A stretch of DNA of 64,000 nucleotides from Opacimonas sp014872805 (GCA_014872805.1 WKFN01000003.1:1-64000); one strand, 5' to 3'; positions 8,569 through 16,511 are shown, counted from the first letter of the stretch. Notes: generated by a model not told the origin, from the sequence alone. Numbers and translations: made by a program.

Positions 8569-9601
8569 TTTCTTTTTCCGTTTCATTTGCAGGTAATGCC
8601 TTAACAGCCTTAACACTAGGGTCAATTTTCATTAACATGCCACGTCCACCAGCAACCAATAAGTTGTTGTTAAAAGATAAAGCGGCACGCAAATAAACGG
8701 GGGCAGTGGCCGGCTGTATTGTTATCCAATGGTTACCAGTCAATTTCAATACAGTGGCGTTGTCACCTAATGCAAAGAGCTCCCCATTAACGTTCTCGAT
8801 TTGATAAATGGGTGCGGCGCTATCTGCATTTTGCCGCTGCCAAGTGTTCCCAGAATCGTTGGTGTAATAAATGAAACCGTTGAGCCCCCCCACCCAGCCT
8901 TGTGAGGTGGACGTGAAGAATGCTGCATGAGGATAAAACTCGTCCGGCATAAAACCGCTGATTGTCCACGAGTTACCGCCGTCATTGGTGACTAAAAGCA
9001 TGCCAAACTCTGCTGTAGCAACCGCTTCTTGCTCTGACAGAAAGACTAGGTTGGTAATAATTGCGTCTTCTTCTAATGTGTTAGATTGCCAAGTGAGTCC
9101 CCTATCATTTGACCTTAAGAAAGTGGAAAATCCGCCTGCTGCCCACCACTCTCCGTTAGGCGCGCAATCGATAGTCATTAGTTGCTCTTGAGTATCAATT
9201 TGAACCGAAGACCAATCATTACCATTTGGGCTTGATACCCAAATATGATTATCGAATGAAAGCGCTATAAAGGTTTGGTCTGGACAAGTATCAATGGCAA
9301 GTAACGATGGCTTTTCAGGTAAAACATGACGATTCCATGTTGTCGTGTCCCTGCTGGTTAATACAACGCCATTCGTGCCAACTAATACTGCGATTTCTTC
9401 ATTGCTAGCAAAGGCTTGATAGAAGTCAGTTCGTTGCATAGGTTGTTCAAGTTGCGAAGTTACTTTGTCCATTACTAAAGGGGCTTCACAACCTGTTAAA
9501 AATATAGAACTTAGAATTAAAAACACAGCAGATATGCTATTGGTGTAGTGCGAATTTAAGCTTTTTAGCTCAAAGATATAAATGAAATTTTTCGACAGCA
9601 T
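8558..9601 (-). CDS. YCF48/BNR-repeat beta-propeller lipoprotein
   Basis: A 347-residue protein whose N-terminus carries a hydrophobic stretch ending in the lipobox LTGC (Cys near residue 38), so it is a predicted lipoprotein. The rest has repeated GxxW segments (GNDWSS, GLTWQS, GNSWTI, GNTWQR), the BNR/YCF48 propeller pattern. YCF48 proteins assist photosystem II assembly in cyanobacteria, but in proteobacteria they commonly accompany RND/MMPL genes. It is the first gene of the envelope operon, 26 bases after the start point predicted from the sigma-54 promoter at 9638-9653. There is no clear Shine-Dalgarno sequence. A role as periplasmic adaptor or chaperone is inference. Confidence 0.85.
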   Translation of the reverse strand: MLSKNFIYIFELKSLNSHYTNSISAVFLILSSIFLTGCEAPLVMDKVTSQLEQPMQRTDFYQAFASNEEIAVLVGTNGVVLTSRDTTTWNRHVLPEKPSLLAIDTCPDQTFIALSFDNHIWVSSPNGNDWSSVQIDTQEQLMTIDCAPNGEWWAAGGFSTFLRSNDRGLTWQSNTLEEDAIITNLVFLSEQEAVATAEFGMLLVTNDGGNSWTISGFMPDEFYPHAAFFTSTSQGWVGGLNGFIYYTNDSGNTWQRQNADSAAPIYQIENVNGELFALGDNATVLKLTGNHWITIQPATAPVYLRAALSFNNNLLVAGGRGMLMKIDPSVKAVKALPANETEKENDI

Positions 9602-9637
9602 GAATATTACATCAATTAATTAACATAAATATTACTT

Positions 9638-9653
9638 AGCAAGGAGCGTGCCA
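9638..9653 (-). promoter_or_regulatory. Sigma-54 promoter of the YCF48-MMPL-DUF1302-DUF1329 operon
   Basis: Read on the minus strand this is TGGCACGCTCCTTGCT, a full match to TGGCACN5TTGCW with GG-N10-GC spacing. The predicted start is near 9627, 26 bases before the lipoprotein ATG. A perfect match at this exact place is unlikely by chance. Sigma-54 promoters need an AAA+ activator, and the only one visible is the DmpR-like gene immediately upstream. Confidence 0.85.
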
Positions 9654-9742
9654 TTAGCGTTTTTTAGGGGTAATGCAATTAAATATCAATTACTTACGGG
9701 TTATATAATGATATTTTCAGCAAGTTTTTCAAATTTAATTTG

Positions 9743-9758
9743 TTAACGAAATGATAAA
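9743..9758. promoter_or_regulatory. Candidate activator palindrome (UAS) upstream of the envelope operon
   Basis: TTAACGAAATGATAAA shares its right half TGATAAA with the candidate site at 11708-11723 and matches the DmpR-type palindrome TTGATCAATTGATCAA at 11 of 16 positions. Its centre is about 123 bp upstream of the predicted start. The left half is poor. Confidence 0.3.
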
Positions 9759-9793
9759 TAAAATAGGGCGATGTAAACTAAAAATGACAAATT

Positions 9794-9813
9794 TTAATCA
9801 TATGGTGATGTAA
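9794..9813. promoter_or_regulatory. Second candidate activator palindrome
   Basis: TTAATCATATGGTGATGTAA contains inverted ATCA/TGAT half sites centred about 176 bp before the predicted start of the envelope operon. It overlaps the IS-end remnant. The match to DmpR-type sites is loose. Confidence 0.2.
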
Positions 9814-9827
9814 TCCCCCCCATTTTA
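9809..9827 (+). repeat. Solo IS left-end remnant
   Basis: TGTAATCCCCCCCATTTTA is the inverted counterpart of the IS end at 81-98. It would be the left end of an element pointing right, but no transposase follows before the dmpR stop about 95 bp away. It is therefore a truncated remnant or a recombination scar. Confidence 0.5.
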
Positions 9828-9922
9828 GATAGTAATCATTCCTAGAACTAAAGTTTCACCTCTGATGATGTACATTTATTCTGATATAAATTTTAGCTAA
9901 TAATTGAATTGAGAAGATGTAC

Positions 9923-11620
9923 TTATTCAATAGTGCCTTGTTTTTTTAGACGATAGGCTAGGGCTGGACGAGTTACTCCTAACAATCTTGCTGCTTTTGA
10001 AATATTATCCTTGGCTTTTGTCATTGCTCTTTCAGTAAGAATTTTTTCAACATTATCTAGGCTTATTTTCCTTTCAAGGATTTCATCAATCCAATCTTCC
10101 TTTTCGTTCTCACTAGTTTCTACTATTCTACCATTTGAGTAAACGAAGTCGTCATGATTAACTTGTAGTTTTTCATTAGTTAGCAGAGATAAGGAATCGG
10201 CTGATATCGTTTCATTACTATCAGTTAAAATCACTCCTCTTTCTATCACGTTTTCTAACTCTCTTATATTACCGGGCCAAGAGTATTTAGAAAGATATTC
10301 CCAAGCCTTATCAGATAGACCTAGTGTTCTTTTAGAATAATCAACATGAAATTTTTGTAAAAAGTGTTCAACAAGTAAAGGAATATCGTCTATGCGATCT
10401 CGCAAAGGAGGTATTTTTACGGGGAAAACATTCAAGCGATAATAAAGATCAGCACGAAACTTTCCATTATTGACGGCTTGCTCCAAAGATTCGTTCGTTG
10501 CTGCAATTACTCTAACATCTACTTTATGTAATCGTGAACCTCCGACTCTTTCAAGTTCTTGTTCTTGTAGGACCCGCAGCAAAGAAGCTTGTGCCCGAGG
10601 AGTTAACTCTACCACTTCATCTAGAAAAATAGTTCCCTTATCAGCTCTTTCAAAACGTCCGGCACGGGTATGTGTAGCACCAGTAAATGCTCCTTTTTCT
10701 ACGCCAAACAATTCAGCTTCAATTAGTTCTTGTGGAATCGCAGCGCAATTAACAGCTATAAATGATTGTTCAGCTCTTTTGCTACGTAAATGAACACTTC
10801 TTGCTATTACTTCTTTTCCTACTCCTGTCTCACCAAGTAATAAAACAGAGACATTCCCTTGCGCAGCTTTGTCAATTTTTTTGCATGCTTCCTTATATGA
10901 AGCTGATTGACCTATTCCATAATATTGGCCTTGTTGACGCTCTAGATTGCTACGAAGAGAGTTAACTTGAGACTGTAAATTATAAAGTTGTTCAATAATT
11001 GGTTCAGCTTTAAAGTATTGTGAGAATTCTTCGTGATCTTCCCACTCTTGTGCTGGCTTTCCAATAATTAGACATCGCTCGTCACCGCAACCTATACAGC
11101 TCACTTCACGAAAAATTATCTCACGCCCCATGAATGATGAGGTAAACGCGCATGCATACCCCAGCAAAGACCAACAAGCAGGTTCATCCATTTGACCTAG
11201 TTCTGTCTGAACCACTTCAACTTCCCATGAATTAATCCATTCAAGTTCGGCGTAAAAATGTCCAGTCTTTTGATCAATGTCTATTTTGATCGGGTTCGGC
11301 TTTACCATTCCCTTGAGTGAATGTAATTGTGGCCCGGTTAAAAATATATCTATATCTTCAGCGGTTGGTCGAAGTCGCCTAGAGAGCTCGGCATCTCGTA
11401 TCCCAGATTGGTAGCCCAATCTTAAAAAAAAGCCCTTAGCACGTTCTAAACCAATACTATTTAGCAACTCCCTTCTAAAAGCGGCCATAGCCGACACGTG
11501 CATCAGTAGCATTCTTTGCTCACCAAACCAGACCTTACCGTCTTCATAACTAAATTTAATGAGATCGGTCAAGTCTTTAATGTCAGTTTTAACAATCTCT
11601 TCTTTTAGAACAGTACTCAT
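9923..11620 (-). CDS. dmpR: Phenol-responsive sigma-54-dependent activator (DmpR/MopR/PoxR family)
   Basis: A 565-residue regulator that binds phenols and activates sigma-54 RNA polymerase. The XylR_N sensor domain spans about 20-140 and V4R about 145-205. The AAA+ domain spans about 235-465 (Walker A GETGVGKE at 263-270, sigma-contact loop GAFTGA near 310) and a Fis-type helix-turn-helix lies at about 525-565. Compared with MopR, the zinc site C155/E178/C181/C189 corresponds to C149/E172/C175/C183, and the phenol-contacting H106/W134 to H100/W128, all present with identical spacing. Phenol sensing is therefore well supported. The start has GAGGAAG upstream. It is divergent from the dmp operon and sits between two sigma-54 promoters. 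Confidence 0.95.
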   Translation of the reverse strand: MSTVLKEEIVKTDIKDLTDLIKFSYEDGKVWFGEQRMLLMHVSAMAAFRRELLNSIGLERAKGFFLRLGYQSGIRDAELSRRLRPTAEDIDIFLTGPQLHSLKGMVKPNPIKIDIDQKTGHFYAELEWINSWEVEVVQTELGQMDEPACWSLLGYACAFTSSFMGREIIFREVSCIGCGDERCLIIGKPAQEWEDHEEFSQYFKAEPIIEQLYNLQSQVNSLRSNLERQQGQYYGIGQSASYKEACKKIDKAAQGNVSVLLLGETGVGKEVIARSVHLRSKRAEQSFIAVNCAAIPQELIEAELFGVEKGAFTGATHTRAGRFERADKGTIFLDEVVELTPRAQASLLRVLQEQELERVGGSRLHKVDVRVIAATNESLEQAVNNGKFRADLYYRLNVFPVKIPPLRDRIDDIPLLVEHFLQKFHVDYSKRTLGLSDKAWEYLSKYSWPGNIRELENVIERGVILTDSNETISADSLSLLTNEKLQVNHDDFVYSNGRIVETSENEKEDWIDEILERKISLDNVEKILTERAMTKAKDNISKAARLLGVTRPALAYRLKKQGTIE

Positions 11621-11695
11621 AAGCTTCCTCTAAATATGACACATACATTTTTGCCGATGTTTAATTAAATGAATGAGAAACCACCATAGCACACC

Positions 11696-11715
11696 TTTTC
11701 ATCATTTTTCATCAT
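11696..11715 (+). repeat. Two tandem 10-bp repeats upstream of the dmp operon
   Basis: TTTTCATCAT occurs twice in direct succession (11696-11705 and 11706-11715), one helical turn apart. The second copy forms the left half of the candidate DmpR site at 11708-11723, so the repeats could give two activator contacts on one DNA face. Confidence 0.6.
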
Positions 11716-11723
11716 TTGATAAA
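11708..11723. promoter_or_regulatory. Candidate DmpR-binding site (UAS) of the dmp operon
   Basis: TTCATCATTTGATAAA is an imperfect palindrome matching the DmpR/XylR-type site TTGATCAATTGATCAA at 13 of 16 positions. Its centre is about 157 bp upstream of the predicted start, within the usual distance range for enhancers of this family. Confidence 0.6.
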
Positions 11724-11846
11724 TATTTTACCCAAATTCACTAAATAATTAACATTTAATTAATATGAAAACAAAAAAGCCACTAGCTGGTCGAAAAAGT
11801 GCATATTAAACAATCACTTAAAAAAATAACTAAAAGTTTTTAATTC

Positions 11847-11862
11847 TGGCATCACTATTGCA
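11847..11862 (+). promoter_or_regulatory. Sigma-54 promoter of the dmp operon
   Basis: TGGCATCACTATTGCA matches TGGCACN5TTGCW except for one base in the -24 box and has the required GG-N10-GC spacing. The predicted start is near 11873, 34 bases before dmpK. The 11621-11846 stretch upstream is very A/T-rich, which would suit DNA bending between activator and polymerase. Confidence 0.85.
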
Positions 11863-11906
11863 ATAACAGTTCGTGGATCAAAAAATTAACAAAGGAAATT
11901 GATAAC

Positions 11907-12164
11907 ATGATTTCTAGTTTAAACAAAAATAAATTTAATGCATTGGCTCGTTATGTCCGAGTGCGCAGTGCCCCTGAAGATAAATTCGTTGAATTCGATT
12001 TTGCGATTGAACACCCAGACTTGTTCGTTGAATTGGTTCTACCGAGACAAGCCTTTGAGATATTTTGCAAACACAACAACGTTATTTATATGGATGCTGA
12101 TATGGCGAAGAGGATAGATGACGACAACCAAAAGTGGCGTTTTGGCGACACCAAAAAGATTTAG
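11907..12164 (+). CDS. dmpK: Phenol hydroxylase assembly protein DmpK
   Basis: An 85-residue protein, first gene of the phenol operon, with AAAGGAA before its ATG. The segment ARYVRVRSAPEDKFVEFDFA and its position ahead of dmpL identify the DmpK/PhK/PoxA family. DmpK is not a catalytic subunit: in strain CF600 it is needed to make active hydroxylase, probably by helping iron insertion into the DmpLNO core. It is followed by dmpL after 38 bases. Confidence 0.9.
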   Translation: MISSLNKNKFNALARYVRVRSAPEDKFVEFDFAIEHPDLFVELVLPRQAFEIFCKHNNVIYMDADMAKRIDDDNQKWRFGDTKKI

Positions 12165-12202
12165 ATTCAAATGAAATTTATCAAACAAACAAGGTACAGA
12201 AT

Positions 12203-13201
12203 ATGAGCGTTGAGATAAAAACCAGTTCCGTTTCTACCATTCGGAATACCTACAGTCACATTAAACGTCGCTTTGGTGATAAGCCTGCCACGCGTTACCA
12301 AGAGGCTAGCTATGATATTGAGCCCACTCATAACTTTCATTATAAGCCGTTATGGGATCCTGAAAAAACTCTTAATGATCCAAGTCGCACTGCCATTAAG
12401 ATGGAAGATTGGTATGCAATAAGTGATCCTCGACAATTTTACTATGGCGCATATGTTGGCAACCGCGCAAAAATGCAAGAAAACGCAGAGTCTAATTTTA
12501 AGTTTTGTGAAAAACGCAATCTGATTTCCAGCTTAGATGAAAAAATCCAGCAAAAGTTGCTCAAATATCTCGTACCTTTTCGGCATTTGAATCAGTCAGC
12601 AAACATGAATAATAGCCAGGTTGCCGCTGATGCGATTGCTACCACCGTCGCTCAAGCACACATATATCAAGCAATGGATCATCTTGGCATCGGTCAATAT
12701 TTATCCCGCATTGCTTTATTGATCGACGGAAACACTGGTAAGGCATTGAACACCAGCAAAGCATTCTGGATGGACGATCCAATGTGGCAACCAATGCGCA
12801 AGCTAGCCGAAGATTCGATGGTGGTTGGCGACTGGTTTGAATTAACGTTATTACAAAATCTGTTAATAGACAAAGTACTGTTTTCATTCGCTTATGAAGC
12901 CATGGATGAATGGTTCAGTGAGATGGGTGCTCGTGATATAGGGATGTTGACAGAGTTTATGCGCGATTGGAACAAAGACACAACACGTTGGATCGTTGCA
13001 GTTGTAAAAACAGCCGTTGCTGAATCTGAGCACAACAAAGAAACCATTCAGGCTTGGGTTGATCACTGGGAGCCACAGGTATTTGCTGCATTAGAACCCA
13101 TTGCAATGGAAACCGTTGGTCACGCCTCTGTTTCAAATATTCAAACTGAACTAGCTGCGCTACTGAAAAAAACAGGCCTTCAATCAACGGGGGCTATGTA
13201 A
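12203..13201 (+). CDS. dmpL: Phenol hydroxylase beta subunit DmpL
   Basis: A 332-residue protein starting at MSVEIKTSS; an upstream in-frame ATG at 12134 would overlap dmpK and lacks homology. It is the non-catalytic beta subunit of the diiron hydroxylase core (alpha-beta-gamma, DmpN-L-O). Its ferritin-like fold lacks the full iron-ligand set of the alpha subunit. Segments such as WYAISDPRQFYYGAYVGNRA are typical. Its stop overlaps the start of dmpM by one base (TAATG), indicating coupled translation. Confidence 0.95.
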   Translation: MSVEIKTSSVSTIRNTYSHIKRRFGDKPATRYQEASYDIEPTHNFHYKPLWDPEKTLNDPSRTAIKMEDWYAISDPRQFYYGAYVGNRAKMQENAESNFKFCEKRNLISSLDEKIQQKLLKYLVPFRHLNQSANMNNSQVAADAIATTVAQAHIYQAMDHLGIGQYLSRIALLIDGNTGKALNTSKAFWMDDPMWQPMRKLAEDSMVVGDWFELTLLQNLLIDKVLFSFAYEAMDEWFSEMGARDIGMLTEFMRDWNKDTTRWIVAVVKTAVAESEHNKETIQAWVDHWEPQVFAALEPIAMETVGHASVSNIQTELAALLKKTGLQSTGAM

Positions 13202-13470
13202 TGAGCCAACATGTATTTATTGTGTTTCAAGACAACGAAAACGCACGATACTTCGTAGCAGCGATTAGCGAAGACAACCCGGATGCTGAAATAGAATATC
13301 AGCCGGCATTGATTCGGATCCAAGCCGAAAAACGCTTGGTGATAACTCGTGAAACGATGGAAGAAAAGCTAAATCGCGAATGGGATGTGCAAGAAATGTT
13401 ACTTGATGTTATCAGCATAGACGGAAACGTAGATGAAGATGACGACCATTTTACCCTTTTTTGGAATTAA
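13201..13470 (+). CDS. dmpM: Phenol hydroxylase coupling/effector protein DmpM
   Basis: An 89-residue cofactor-free regulatory protein (MmoB/DmpM family). It starts on the last base of the dmpL stop. The family binds the hydroxylase and couples NADH use to oxygen activation. NARYFVAAISEDNPDAE and RETMEEKLNREWDVQEML are characteristic. dmpN follows after 13 bases. Confidence 0.93.
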   Translation: MSQHVFIVFQDNENARYFVAAISEDNPDAEIEYQPALIRIQAEKRLVITRETMEEKLNREWDVQEMLLDVISIDGNVDEDDDHFTLFWN

Positions 13471-13483
13471 CCAGGAGTCACTA

Positions 13484-15016
13484 ATGACAGCGGCAAAAAA
13501 ACTAAATCTAAAGCAAAAGTATCAACATTTAACTCGTAATATGGATTGGGAACCAAGCTATCAAAAAAAATCTGATATTTTCCCACACGAGGATTTTGAA
13601 GGGATCAAAATTGTAGATTGGGACGGCTGGGAAGATCCCTTTCGCCTCACGATGGACTCTTACTGGAAATATCAAGCTGAAAAAGAGAAAAAGCTGTACG
13701 CTATCTTTGATGCCTTTGCGCAAAACAATGGCCATCAAAACATTTCAGATGCTCGGTATGTAAATTCACTAAAACTTTTTTTAACCGGTGTCTCGCCGCT
13801 TGAGTATACAGCGTTTCAAGGTTATTCAAAAGTTGGACGTCAGTTTAGCGGGGCGGGTGCGCGAGTAGCTTGTCAAATGCAAGCTATTGACGAACTCCGT
13901 CACTCACAAACTCAACAACATGCAATGAGTCATTATAACAAGCACTTTAATGGTCTGCATGATGCCCCGTTAATGCATGATCGTGTGTGGTTTTTATCTG
14001 TACCAAAATCATTTTTTGATGATGCTCGTTCAGCAGGGCCCTTCGAATTCTTAACAGCGATTTCTTTCTCATTTGAATATGTACTAACCAACTTGCTATT
14101 CGTGCCATTTATGTCAGGCGCGGCATACAACGGTGACATGGCAACTGTAACATTTGGTTTTTCGGCGCAATCTGACGAAGCTCGTCATATGACGCTTGGA
14201 TTAGAGATTATAAAATTTATGCTCGAGCAGCACGAAGATAATGTCCCTATTGTTCAAAAATGGATAGATAAATGGTTCTGGCGTGGCTTCCGCCTACTTA
14301 GCTTAGTTAGCATGATGATGGATTATATGTTGCCGAATAAAGTAATGTCGTGGCAAGAAGCTTGGGAAGTATACTATGAACAAAGTGGAGGAGCATTGTT
14401 CAAGGAATTAGAGCGCTATGGTATCAAGCCTCCGAAGTATCAAGATGTGGCGAATGCTGCTAAAGAGCATATCAGTCATCAGTTATGGACGGCTTTCTAT
14501 CAGTATGGACACGCAACAAACTTCCATACTTGGATACCAAAAGAAGAAGAAATGCAATGGCTGGCAGAAAAATACCCTAACACGTTTGACAAATATTATC
14601 GCCCACGCTTTGAACACTGGGATGAGCAACATAAAAAAGGGGAGCGTTTTTACAACAACACTTTGCCGCAACTATGCCAAGTTTGTCAGGTACCTGTTAC
14701 ATTTACCAAAACAGAAGACCCAACGTCGTTTAGCCATTGTGACACAGTACATGAAGGTGAGCGTTATCATTTCTGTTCAGAAGCATGTGCTGAAATCTTT
14801 GAAGACGAACCAGCAAAATACGTTCAGGCGTTACTCCCTGTTCACCAAATATATCAAGGAAAATCAGGTGGGCCTGAGCTACCACAGATATTGAGCGATT
14901 ATTACCATATCAATATTGGTGAGGATAATTTTGATTATGTTGGATCACCTGATGAGAAGCGTTGGAACGAAATTAAAGGCATTGAGCCTTTGAATAAAGA
15001 CACAGACGTAGCATAA
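13484..15016 (+). CDS. dmpN: Phenol hydroxylase alpha subunit DmpN (diiron oxygenase)
   Basis: A 510-residue catalytic subunit that hydroxylates phenol to catechol. The start at 13484 has CAGGAG upstream; a longer frame overlapping dmpM has no homology. The six diiron ligands of this oxygenase class are visible as E107, E137, H140 (DELRH), E198, E232 and H235 (DEARH), with spacing like soluble methane monooxygenase. A YHS domain with four cysteines (CQVC near 405, then HFCSEAC) lies in the last 110 residues, as in other DmpN proteins. It works with DmpL, DmpO, effector DmpM and reductase DmpP in the cytoplasm. Confidence 0.97.
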   Translation: MTAAKKLNLKQKYQHLTRNMDWEPSYQKKSDIFPHEDFEGIKIVDWDGWEDPFRLTMDSYWKYQAEKEKKLYAIFDAFAQNNGHQNISDARYVNSLKLFLTGVSPLEYTAFQGYSKVGRQFSGAGARVACQMQAIDELRHSQTQQHAMSHYNKHFNGLHDAPLMHDRVWFLSVPKSFFDDARSAGPFEFLTAISFSFEYVLTNLLFVPFMSGAAYNGDMATVTFGFSAQSDEARHMTLGLEIIKFMLEQHEDNVPIVQKWIDKWFWRGFRLLSLVSMMMDYMLPNKVMSWQEAWEVYYEQSGGALFKELERYGIKPPKYQDVANAAKEHISHQLWTAFYQYGHATNFHTWIPKEEEMQWLAEKYPNTFDKYYRPRFEHWDEQHKKGERFYNNTLPQLCQVCQVPVTFTKTEDPTSFSHCDTVHEGERYHFCSEACAEIFEDEPAKYVQALLPVHQIYQGKSGGPELPQILSDYYHINIGEDNFDYVGSPDEKRWNEIKGIEPLNKDTDVA

Positions 15017-15069
15017 ACAGTAATCGGGTAGCAATGCTACCCGCACAACTTACACACGAGGTTATTATC

Positions 15070-15429
15070 ATGGCTGTAAAAGCGATTTCAGATTACACAG
15101 CAGTACCCAACGACTTAGTAGAAAACTTTAACGGAATGCAGCTGCTCTACGTGCATTGGCTTAATCACAATATGTTTTGTGCACCATTTGCATTGTTGGT
15201 GTCTCCCGACGAGACGTTGCCTGAAGTATTCGCATCACACATACAACCTGCAACCGCTCCGCATCCAGAGAGCGAAAAAATTGAGTATGCGAAAATAAAA
15301 TGGGAACTAAACGGCGAACCATTTGAGCCCAACCAAACCGACTCCTTGCTTGCTCAAGGTATAGATCATAAAAGTATGCTCAAAATGACTACTCCTGGCC
15401 TAAACGGTCTCTATAACGCAAGTTTTTAG
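15070..15429 (+). CDS. dmpO: Phenol hydroxylase gamma subunit DmpO
   Basis: A 119-residue small subunit of the hydroxylase core, starting at MAVKAISDYTA; an earlier ATG at 15034 adds a non-homologous leader. The conserved stretch LLYVHWLNHNMFCAPFALLV identifies the family. It lies 53 bases after dmpN and 10 bases before dmpP. Confidence 0.93.
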   Translation: MAVKAISDYTAVPNDLVENFNGMQLLYVHWLNHNMFCAPFALLVSPDETLPEVFASHIQPATAPHPESEKIEYAKIKWELNGEPFEPNQTDSLLAQGIDHKSMLKMTTPGLNGLYNASF

Positions 15430-15439
15430 GAGGTTTACG

Positions 15440-16498
15440 ATGACATATACGGTAACGGTAGAGCCTACAGGTGAGCAGATAGAAGTCGAAGAAGGCCAAA
15501 CTATCTTGCAAGCAGCTCTACGCCAGGGTGTTTGGATCCCTTTTGCATGTGGCCATGGTTTATGCGCTACTTGCAAAATAACAGTGCTTGATGGAGACGT
15601 AGAAGTGGGCGAAGCGTCACCATTTGCCTTGATGGATTCTGAGCGTGACGATGGTAAAGTTTTGGCATGTTGCGCAACAGTTGAAAGCGATGTCACGATA
15701 GAAGCTGATATCGATGTAGATGAAGATTTTGAAGGGTATGCGGTAGAAGATTTCAACGCAACAGTCACCAAGATAGTTGATTTGTCACCGACCATAAAAG
15801 GCGTGCATTTTTCATTAGATAACAGCATGACCTTTCAAGCAGGCCAATATATAAACTTACAATTACCTAGTTGTGATGGTGTAAGAGCCTTTTCTATCGC
15901 TAATGCTCCGTCAAATAATCAAGAAATTGAATTACATATACGCAAAGTAGAAGGTGGCGCTGCAACTACTTATGTTCATGAGCAATTAACAGTAGGTGAT
16001 ACCTTGCCTATGTCTGGACCATATGGACAGTTTTTTGTGCGCGATTCACAACCTGGCAATTTGATATTTATTGCAGGTGGTTCAGGCCTTTCAAGTCCTC
16101 AATCAATGATTCTAGATCTTCTAGAAAAAGGCGACCAACGACAAATTACCTTGTTCCAAGGTGCGCGTAATCAAGAAGAGCTCTATAACTCAGAATTTTT
16201 CACTGACCTTGCAGAAAAACACGACAACCTTACATACGTTCCGGCGCTCAATGATGCTGAAGGCGATGAGTCATGGAAGGGGTTTAAAGGCTTTGTTCAC
16301 GAAGCCGCTAAAGCGCATTTTGACGGGCGTTTTGCTAATCACAAAGCTTACTTATGTGGACCGCCGCCAATGATTGATGCTGCTATTACAACATTAATGC
16401 AAGGAAGACTGTTTGAGAAGGACATCTTTATGGAGAAATTCTTAACTGCTGCTGATGGTGCTGATGAACACCGTTCGGCGCTATTTAAAAAGATATAG
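15440..16498 (+). CDS. dmpP: Phenol hydroxylase reductase DmpP
   Basis: A 352-residue NADH-dependent electron donor for the hydroxylase. Residues 1-90 are a plant-type [2Fe-2S] ferredoxin domain with the cluster ligands in ACGHGLCATC and a fourth cysteine in LACCA. An FAD domain follows (RAFSIAN, about 145-155), then an NAD-binding domain with GGSGLSSP near 215 and CGPPPMID near 310. A strong AGGAGG lies upstream. dmpQ follows after 13 bases. Confidence 0.97.
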   Translation: MTYTVTVEPTGEQIEVEEGQTILQAALRQGVWIPFACGHGLCATCKITVLDGDVEVGEASPFALMDSERDDGKVLACCATVESDVTIEADIDVDEDFEGYAVEDFNATVTKIVDLSPTIKGVHFSLDNSMTFQAGQYINLQLPSCDGVRAFSIANAPSNNQEIELHIRKVEGGAATTYVHEQLTVGDTLPMSGPYGQFFVRDSQPGNLIFIAGGSGLSSPQSMILDLLEKGDQRQITLFQGARNQEELYNSEFFTDLAEKHDNLTYVPALNDAEGDESWKGFKGFVHEAAKAHFDGRFANHKAYLCGPPPMIDAAITTLMQGRLFEKDIFMEKFLTAADGADEHRSALFKKI

Positions 16499-16511
16499 GG
16501 CGAGAAACACC

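Larger units (their letters stand above)
9602..9922. other. Intergenic region between dmpR and the envelope operon
   Basis: This 321-bp A/T-rich stretch holds the sigma-54 promoter of the envelope operon (9638-9653), two candidate enhancer palindromes (9743-9758 and 9794-9813) and an IS-end remnant (9809-9827). No gene and no convincing terminator for dmpR were seen, so read-through from dmpR into the operon is possible. Confidence 0.7.

Noticed and set aside
1..9900. A second copy of the yicC 3' end marking the left island border
   Set aside because: I searched by eye for the yicC end sequence on both strands and found no match, so the border is taken to lie outside the window.
12134..12202. 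Upstream extension of dmpL
   Set aside because: It overlaps dmpK and adds residues absent from DmpL proteins; the ATG at 12203 gives the family N-terminus.
14418..14894. 158-residue plus-strand frame inside dmpN
   Set aside because: Out-of-frame reading of the dmpN C-terminal region, which has a conserved YHS domain in the correct frame.
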